DNA from: Opitutus terrae PB90-1
GTDB lineage: Bacteria; Verrucomicrobiota; Verrucomicrobiia; Opitutales; Opitutaceae
DNA length: 64,000 bases
Assembly (NCBI RefSeq): GCF_000019965.1
Contig: NC_010571.1
Coordinates: forward strand, 1,550,001-1,614,000
Reading direction: 5' to 3'
The notes beneath the pieces are model-generated. The model was not told the DNA's origin. It saw only the letters and a program-made list of their open reading frames with translations, and searched no databases. Below are positions 58,687 through 64,000 of this stretch, in pieces; position 1 is the stretch's first letter, and each line of letters opens with the position of its first letter. The translations under genes and the position numbers were made by a program.

Positions 58687-59616
58687 ATGAAACTCACCAT
58701 CATCGGCGGCGGCGGCCGCGTCGGATCCAACGCGGCATTCGCGCTGCAGTGCGCCGGCATTGTTTCCGAAATCCAATTGCTCGATGCCAATGCCGAGCTC
58801 GCCGCCGGCGAGGCGCTCGATCTTCTGCACGGCTCCGCTTCGGTCGCCGACCAGCGGATCTATGCCGGTGACTACGCGCGTGCCGCCGACAGCGATATGT
58901 TCGTGGTCACCGCCGGACTGCGGCGCAAACCCGACGAGTCACGGCTGGACCTGATCAACCGCAACGTCGCGCTGTTCGACAGCATCCTCGCGTCGATCAA
59001 GCAAGCCGGCCTGCGCAAGGACGCGCTCGTCTTCGTGGTCTCCAATCCGGTCGACACGCTGACGCAGCTCGCGGTCGCGCGACTGGGCTTGCCGTCGCAG
59101 CAGGTGCTCGGGCTCGGCACGATGCTCGACACCGCGCGCTTCCGCTCGCTTATCGCCGAGCAGCTGAAACTCGCGCCGACGCAGGTGAAGGCGCTGATCC
59201 TCGGTGAACACGGTGACACCATGGTGCCAATCTGGTCGAGCGCCACCGCCGCCGGACTCCCGCTGGAAAAGATGCCGGGCGTTACGCCGAGCTTTCAGCA
59301 GCAGATTTTCGAACGCACCAAGACCAGCGGCGCCGAAGTCATTCGTCGCAAGGGCGGCGCCGGCTGGGCCGTCGCGATCACCATCGCCGAGGTCGTGCAC
59401 GCGATCGCGCAGGACAAGCGCCAGCTGCTCCCCGTCTCGTCGCTGCAGCAAGGCTGCTATGGATTGCGCGACGTTGCCCTCAGTGTGCCGACGGTGGTCG
59501 GTCGTGGCGGCGTGATCTCGCACGTCGAGATTCCGCTCTGGCCGAAGGAGCAGCAGGGCCTGCAAGCCAGCGCCCGCGCATTGCAGGAAATCTGGTCGAA
59601 GGTGAGGCCACGGTAG
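58687..59616 (+). CDS. Lactate/malate dehydrogenase-family protein of the BMC locus
   Basis: 309 residues, NAD-linked: GGGGRVGSNAAFAL near residue 7, with D at the end of strand 2 (LLDANAELAAG) favouring NAD. Catalytic His in ILGEHGDTMVPIWS. At the substrate-specificity loop (AGLRRKPDESRLDLINRN) the Arg that lines up with the malate-type Arg of malate dehydrogenases is present, where lactate dehydrogenases carry Gln. So malate/oxaloacetate is slightly favoured over lactate/pyruvate. No encapsulation helix at either end; the enzyme may recycle NAD+ in the cytoplasm or shell. A similar gene is known in planctomycete BMC loci. The stop TAG is part of the following GTAGGGCG repeat. Confidence 0.9.
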   Translation: MKLTIIGGGGRVGSNAAFALQCAGIVSEIQLLDANAELAAGEALDLLHGSASVADQRIYAGDYARAADSDMFVVTAGLRRKPDESRLDLINRNVALFDSILASIKQAGLRKDALVFVVSNPVDTLTQLAVARLGLPSQQVLGLGTMLDTARFRSLIAEQLKLAPTQVKALILGEHGDTMVPIWSSATAAGLPLEKMPGVTPSFQQQIFERTKTSGAEVIRRKGGAGWAVAITIAEVVHAIAQDKRQLLPVSSLQQGCYGLRDVALSVPTVVGRGGVISHVEIPLWPKEQQGLQASARALQEIWSKVRPR

Positions 59617-59677
59617 GGCGCGTTATCCTTAACGCGCCGTGCGAATTCGCGGCGGGCTAAGGATAGCCCGCCCTACC
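59613..59677. repeat. GTAGGGCG...CGCCCTACC repeat donating the dehydrogenase stop
   Basis: GTAGGGCGCGTTATCCTTAA to GCCCGCCCTACC; 59614-59616 is the TAG stop codon of the dehydrogenase. Inner stems GCGTTATCCTTAACGC and GGGCTAAGGATAGCCC. Confidence 0.75.
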
Positions 59678-59785
59678 TTTGCCCGAGCTCTCAGGCCCCC
59701 CGTCCTTCAAACAGTCTGCTCGCCGGCCGCTTGCGCTTCGGCCGTCTCACGCACTGACTAGTCGCACGCTTCCTTTCGCTTTGCC

Positions 59786-61234
59786 ATGCCCCGCACGCCC
59801 ACCACTCCCCTGCACTGCGCCGCCGTCGATCTTGGTGCCACTAGCGGCCGCGTGATCGTCGGCACCTGGGCCAGGAACAAACTCAGGCTCACGGAGGTTC
59901 ACCGGTTTCCCAACACGTTCCAATCGCTTGGCGCGCACGACTACTGGAACCTTCCCGGGCTCTGGGCCGAGGTGCAGACGGGCCTCCGCCAGGCCGCCGC
60001 GCAATTCAAGCCCATCGCCTCCGTCGGCGTGGATACGTGGGGCGTCGACTACGTGCTCGTCAACGACGGGGGGCGGCTCGTTTTCCCGGCGCACGCCTAT
60101 CGCGACGCGCGCACGCAGCCCGGGCTGAAACGGCTCGGCAACACCCGCGCCGCGCTCGCGCGAGTTTACGCCGCCACCGGCATCCCGAACGTTTTCTACA
60201 ACTCCAGCCTGCAGCTCCAGGAGGTGGTCGCGAACTGCGCCGCGATCGAGGACCTCGCCACGCGCTGCCTCTTCCTCCCGGACTATTTCAATTATCTCCT
60301 CTCCGGTCGGATGGAGAACGAGCTCACGATCGCGAGCACCACCCAGCTTCTCGACGTCCATTCGACGAACTGGTCCCGGCAGGCGCTCGATTACTTCCGG
60401 ATTCCGGCGCAGTGGTTTTCGAAACCGATCCTCGCCGGCACGAAACTAGGCCAGGTCACTTCGCTCGCCGAGTTGAAAGCCACGCAGGTCATCGCCGTCC
60501 CCAGCCACGACACCGCCGCCGCCTACGACGCTATGCCTGCCAGCCCCGACGGCACCGATCTCTTCCTCAGCTCTGGTACGTGGTCGCTCGTCGGCTTCGA
60601 AAGCGACCAACCCCTCCTTGGCGCGGAGGCGCTGGAAAAGCGCATTGCCAACGAGCGCACGGGCCGTGGCGGCTATCGTCCGCTCACGAACGTCATCGGG
60701 CTGTGGCTGCTCGAACGGACGCTCGCCGCCTTCGACAAGCGTCCGAAGAGCGGCGCCGAGTTCGACGCGCTCGCTGCCGCCGCGGCGAAACTTCCCGCGC
60801 CGAAACAGCTGCTCGACGTCAGCGATCTGGTCTTCGCGAATCCGTCCTCGATGCGCGCTGCGATCGACGCCCAGCTGAAAAAACGCGGCGCGAAACCGCC
60901 GCGCGATCTACCCGGCTACGCGCGGCTGATCTGCGATTCGCTGGGCCGCGGTCACGCCGACGCGATGCGCGCGTTCGAACGGCTCGCCGGCCGCACGTTC
61001 AAGCGGATCCTCATCGTCGGAGGCGGTTCGAAAAACCAGCTGCTCTGTCAGGCCACCGCCGATGCCGCCGGCGTGCCGGTGGTGTCGTTCTCCCTCGAGG
61101 GCACCGCCGTCGGCAACATCGCCAGCCAGCTCATCGCGCTGCGCGCGGTGAAAGACCTCGCCACCTTCCGCGCGCATCTCGCGCAATCGATCAAGCAGAC
61201 AACCTACCAACCCAAGTCTAGAGCCCAGAGCTGA
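59786..61234 (+). CDS. rhaB: Rhamnulokinase (FGGY-type)
   Basis: 482 residues. Phosphorylates L-rhamnulose at C1 with ATP, giving the substrate of the class II aldolase. FGGY-family landmarks: VDLGATSGRVIVG at residue 14, VGVDTWGVDYVLV near 76, SHDTAAAYDAMP near 238, SSGTWSLVGFE near 258, and GGGSKNQLLCQATADAAGVP near 412. The gene is 169 bases behind the dehydrogenase repeat, in the same direction, and is followed by a long inverted repeat and rhaA. Fuculokinase is an alternative, but the RhaB-type VDTWGVD and GIPNVFYNSSLQLQ fit rhamnulokinase better. Confidence 0.95.
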   Translation: MPRTPTTPLHCAAVDLGATSGRVIVGTWARNKLRLTEVHRFPNTFQSLGAHDYWNLPGLWAEVQTGLRQAAAQFKPIASVGVDTWGVDYVLVNDGGRLVFPAHAYRDARTQPGLKRLGNTRAALARVYAATGIPNVFYNSSLQLQEVVANCAAIEDLATRCLFLPDYFNYLLSGRMENELTIASTTQLLDVHSTNWSRQALDYFRIPAQWFSKPILAGTKLGQVTSLAELKATQVIAVPSHDTAAAYDAMPASPDGTDLFLSSGTWSLVGFESDQPLLGAEALEKRIANERTGRGGYRPLTNVIGLWLLERTLAAFDKRPKSGAEFDALAAAAAKLPAPKQLLDVSDLVFANPSSMRAAIDAQLKKRGAKPPRDLPGYARLICDSLGRGHADAMRAFERLAGRTFKRILIVGGGSKNQLLCQATADAAGVPVVSFSLEGTAVGNIASQLIALRAVKDLATFRAHLAQSIKQTTYQPKSRAQS

Positions 61235-61256
61235 GAGCCTAGTGTCCAGTTCTGAT

Positions 61257-61350
61257 TCGTTCTCGTTCTCGTAATCGTTCTCGTTCTCTCCCTTCTCAAG
61301 GCGTTGGAAAGACCAGGACGAGAAAGAGAACGAGAACGATCACGAGAACG
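61257..61350. repeat. GTTCTCGTTCTCGT long inverted repeat between rhaB and rhaA
   Basis: Left arm 61265-61298 (CGTTCTCGTAATCGTTCTCG and on) pairs with right arm 61320-61350 (CGAGAACGATCACGAGAACG at its end) over about 28 bases, loop about 22. Hexamer-like CGTTCT units repeat inside each arm. Confidence 0.8.
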
Positions 61351-61360
61351 GTTGGTTCGG

Positions 61361-61403
61361 CTCTCAACTCTCATCCCTCAACTCTCAACTGGATCGAGTT
61401 CTC
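61361..61403 (+). repeat. CT-rich module before rhaA
   Basis: CTCTCAACTCTCATCCCTCA then ACTCTCAACT, ending 26 bases before the rhaA ATG (CTCAGCCCCCTCTCCC follows). Confidence 0.75.
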
Positions 61404-61416
61404 AGCCCCCTCTCCC

Positions 61417-62688
61417 ATGTCCTCCGCCAAAGCTATTTCCGCCGCCTACAAACTCGCCCGAGACGCCTATGCCGACCTTGGCATCGACACCGAAGCCGCC
61501 ATCAAGCGCGCGCTCTCTCTCCCGATCTCGCTCCATTGCTGGCAGGCGGACGACGTGCGCGGACTCGAGACGCCGAAGCCGGGACTCGATTCTGGCGGGA
61601 TCATGGCGACCGGCGGTTATCCGGGCCGGGCGCGCAATGGCGACGAGATGCGCGCCGATCTCGACCTCGTGTTGAACCTCCTTCCGGGCAAACAGCGGCT
61701 CAACCTGCACGCGTTCTACGCCGAGACCGGCGCCGCCCACGTCGATCGCGATGAGATCGAGCCGGAACATTTCGCCCGCTGGCTCGCGTGGGCAAATTCA
61801 CGCCGCGTGGGGCTCGACTTCAATCCGACCTACTTCGCGCACCCGCACGCCACCTCGGGCTTCACGCTTTCGCATCCGGACAAAGCGATCCGCAAGTTCT
61901 GGATCAACCACGCGAAGGCCTCGCGCCGGATCGCGCAGCATTTCGCCAAAAATCTCGGCACTCCCTGCGTGAACAACCATTGGGTGCCGGATGGCGCCAA
62001 GGATGCGCCGGCCGACCGCTGGGCGCCGCGCGCACGCCTCGTCGAATCCTACGATGCCATTTTTGCCGACAAATCGATCAACCGGAAGCTCTGCGTCGAT
62101 GCCGTCGAAGGAAAACTCTTCGGGCTCGGCAGTGAGGATTACGTCGTCGGCTCGCAGGAATTTTATTCGTCCTACGCGCAGTCACGCGATCTCGTGCTCT
62201 GCCTCGATCTCGGGCATTATCATCCGACCGAGTCGGTCGCGGACAAGGTTTCCGCGCTGATGCAGTTCCACGATCGGATTCTCCTGCACACGTCGCGGCC
62301 GATTCGCTGGGACAGCGATCACGTCGTCATCCTCGACGACTCCACGCGCAATCTCTTCCTCGAGATCGCGCGCGGCAACGCGTGGGATCGCGTCTTCGTC
62401 GCGCTGGATTTCTTCGATGCGTCGATCAACCGGATCGCCGCGTACGTGATCGGCGCGCGCGCCACCCGGCAGGCGATTTTGCTCGGGCTGCTCGATCCCT
62501 CGCAGCAGCTGCGCGAGGCCGAAACCGCCGGCCGGGGTCATGAGCGGCTCGCGCTGATGGAGCAGGCGAAAGCGCTGCCGTGGGGCGCCGTGTGGGACGA
62601 ACTCTGCGTGCGCGACGACGTGCCCGCCCGCGCCGATTGGCTCGCCGCCGTCGCGCGCTATGAACGGGACGTGCTGGCGAAGCGGTAG
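61417..62688 (+). CDS. rhaA: L-rhamnose isomerase
   Basis: 423 residues, TIM-barrel metal enzyme converting L-rhamnose to L-rhamnulose. The E. coli-type pattern is clear: ISLHCWQADDVRGLE near residue 37, GGYPGRARNGDEMRADLDL near 65, RVGLDFNPTYFAHP near 130, CLDLGHYHPTESV near 266 and RPIRWDSDHVVILDD near 297 with the metal-binding Asp/His residues. At its end FFDASINRIAAYVIGARA. It follows the inverted repeat and CT-rich module after rhaB. With rhaB and the class II aldolase it completes rhamnose breakdown into DHAP and lactaldehyde. Confidence 0.97.
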   Translation: MSSAKAISAAYKLARDAYADLGIDTEAAIKRALSLPISLHCWQADDVRGLETPKPGLDSGGIMATGGYPGRARNGDEMRADLDLVLNLLPGKQRLNLHAFYAETGAAHVDRDEIEPEHFARWLAWANSRRVGLDFNPTYFAHPHATSGFTLSHPDKAIRKFWINHAKASRRIAQHFAKNLGTPCVNNHWVPDGAKDAPADRWAPRARLVESYDAIFADKSINRKLCVDAVEGKLFGLGSEDYVVGSQEFYSSYAQSRDLVLCLDLGHYHPTESVADKVSALMQFHDRILLHTSRPIRWDSDHVVILDDSTRNLFLEIARGNAWDRVFVALDFFDASINRIAAYVIGARATRQAILLGLLDPSQQLREAETAGRGHERLALMEQAKALPWGAVWDELCVRDDVPARADWLAAVARYERDVLAKR

Positions 62689-62914
62689 GATCGAACCACA
62701 TCGCGTCCGTCGATATTCGCCCCAGTAGGCGATGGCCGGAGCGGACGAGGGGGGCGTCCGCGCTCCCGCGCACGCGTCGTCGCAAACGACGGGTGAAATT
62801 TGTTTTTGCAGAGCCGCAGCTTGCTGCGTCCTCGCTGCGGCGATCGCCCTCAAGCGCATGGCCAGCGACGCCGCGCGACCGAGGCGGCGTTTCCGGCGAA
62901 ACGCCGTGGCGCCG
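62689..62914. other. Convergent gap with hairpin
   Basis: 226 bases between the converging rhaA and the two-domain aldolase. Includes a perfect 8-base hairpin GGCGTTTC / GAAACGCC with loop CGGC at 62886-62905, but no T-run and no gene. Confidence 0.6.
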
Positions 62915-64000
62915 TCAGGGAATCTTGAACGCCTCGCGGAGCTCGTTGATCGCGCTATCGGGCATCTCCACGATGCCGCCGAGCGGACGAGCCAGCAGCA
63001 GGGCTTCGGCGGTGGCTTCGAGAACCTCGAGGCGATCGAAGGCTTCGAGCAGCGTCCGACCGACCACCAGCGCGCCTTCGTTCGCGATCAGCACGACGGG
63101 GCGCTTCGTCGCGGAAACCTCCGTCGCCAGCACGGCGGCATCCTCGACGATCCGCCGGAAGGGAAGTTCGGGCACGTCGTTGAGGACAACGTAGCTTTCC
63201 GGAATCGTGTGGGTGCTGAGCGGCACGTCCGTCACGCAGAAGGCCGAGGCGTGCGCCGGCTGGGCGTTGATGATGGCGCCGATCTCCGGGTGGCGGGCGT
63301 AGATCTCGGCGTGCAGCCGGGCCGCACGGCTCGGTTGCTGGCCGGCAGGGCAGGCATCCCCGCGCACGCGCACGATTCTGGGTGGCTGCAGTTCGAGCCG
63401 GTCGCGCCGGCGCGGCGTGATCAGGAACTCTCCCTGCGCGAGTCGCGCGGAGAACGCGCCGGCCGTGCTGATCAGCAGCCGCTGCTGGTAGGCACGCTGC
63501 ACGAACCGGCAGATTTGATTCCGCAGGTCCTTCTCTTCGTTGCTTGGCGGCGCGATCGGCAGATCGCGAAACTGCGGCATCGTGTCGATGGCCAGCGTTT
63601 CGGGCGGAAGCACGCGAACCGGACCCAGCGAGGCGGCGCGAAGCAATGTCTGCGCGGCAAACTCGAGCGTCTCGAATCGCTGGAACGCATCGCGGAGATC
63701 GCGGCCGCCGATCACCACGCCATGGTTTTCCAGCAGCACGCAATCCGCACCGGCCGCAAACGTCGCCGCAATCTTGTCGCCCAACGCCTGAGTGCCGGGA
63801 CATGCGTAAGGGGCGAGCGCGACCCGGCCGCAGACGGCGTGCACGTGCGATTGCACGCGCGTGTCGGGCAGCTGGCGGCAAATCGAGAACGCCACGAGCG
63901 CGCCCGGGTGCGCGTGGACAATCGCCTTGATGTCGGGCCGGCGGCGGTAGATCTCGCGGTGAAACGGAAACTCGGACGAGGGCGGATGCGTGCCTTCGCG
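62915..64000 (-). CDS. Two-domain class II aldolase/adducin protein, N-terminus outside window
   Basis: 361 residues are visible; the 5' end lies beyond the right edge. Two class II aldolase domains in tandem. Domain 1 (start to about visible residue 165) keeps zinc ligands: VHAHPGAL, SHVHAVCG and LENHGVVIGG. Domain 2 (from about residue 170) has lost them: where His-x-His is expected it reads NAQPAH, and NHG is replaced by NEG (ANEGALVVG). So only one active site is likely. The gene faces rhaA and could contribute a second aldolase or a related 3-carbon-sugar step next to the BMC locus; whether it works with the BMC is unknown. It has no encapsulation helix at the C-terminus (REAFKIP). Confidence 0.85.
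   Translation of the reverse strand, partial: REGTHPPSSEFPFHREIYRRRPDIKAIVHAHPGALVAFSICRQLPDTRVQSHVHAVCGRVALAPYACPGTQALGDKIAATFAAGADCVLLENHGVVIGGRDLRDAFQRFETLEFAAQTLLRAASLGPVRVLPPETLAIDTMPQFRDLPIAPPSNEEKDLRNQICRFVQRAYQQRLLISTAGAFSARLAQGEFLITPRRRDRLELQPPRIVRVRGDACPAGQQPSRAARLHAEIYARHPEIGAIINAQPAHASAFCVTDVPLSTHTIPESYVVLNDVPELPFRRIVEDAAVLATEVSATKRPVVLIANEGALVVGRTLLEAFDRLEVLEATAEALLLARPLGGIVEMPDSAINELREAFKIP

Noticed and set aside
53784-61403. CT-rich modules as a CRISPR array
   Set aside because: Units are short, irregularly spaced, varied and lie before genes; no spacers of constant length and no cas genes.

Overview
The window is high-GC, densely coded bacterial DNA with many SusC-like TonB-dependent receptors that lack SusD partners, a PEP-CTERM protein, several glycoside hydrolases and a planctomycete/verrucomicrobial-type bacterial microcompartment (BMC) locus. 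This combination points to an Opitutaceae-like member of the Verrucomicrobiota. The assignment is inferred from gene content and style; no database was searched.

Layout. 0-11.6 kb holds mostly housekeeping and surface genes: the end of a TAXI-type TRAP solute-binding protein, prs, a PEP-CTERM protein, an OpgH-like glucan glucosyltransferase, a histidine kinase, an M3 peptidase and a CheY-like regulator. 11.7-26.9 kb looks like a beta-glucan utilisation region: a large GH94-like putative phosphorylase, a LacI-type regulator, and, divergent from the regulator, a TonB-dependent receptor, GH30, a GPH sugar symporter, GH16 and a GH55-like double beta-helix protein. 26.9-42 kb is mixed: a duplicated membrane protein, an SDR, a POT transporter, fhs, an NtrB/NtrC-like pair, a zinc-ribbon protein, an EIIA-like protein without its usual histidine, an AhpD-like protein, an aldo/keto reductase and a GH2 enzyme. 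42-49.9 kb is a second glycan locus with a NarL-type two-component system divergent from a second receptor plus GH30 pair.

50-62.7 kb is the BMC locus: DeoR regulator, PduL, three BMC-H and three BMC-P shell genes, acetate kinase homologue, CoA-acylating aldehyde dehydrogenase, class II aldolase, lactate/malate dehydrogenase-like protein, then rhamnulokinase and L-rhamnose isomerase. Together they would convert L-rhamnose to rhamnulose-1-phosphate, cleave it to DHAP and lactaldehyde inside the shell, and process lactaldehyde through an acyl-CoA and acyl-phosphate to an acid plus ATP. A convergent, truncated two-domain class II aldolase closes the window.

The least expected signal is the repeats. 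Several palindromic families, and a CT-rich module built on CTCAACT/CAGCTCTAGACTCT, fill the gaps between genes. They abut or supply stop codons, sit directly before the start codons of most BMC genes, and appear in frame inside coding regions (aldolase linker, one BMC-P protein, the acetate kinase tail, and two palindromes in GH2). A probable DeoR operator pair and a probable LacI operator pair were also found. No IS element, CRISPR array, rRNA or tRNA was recognised.
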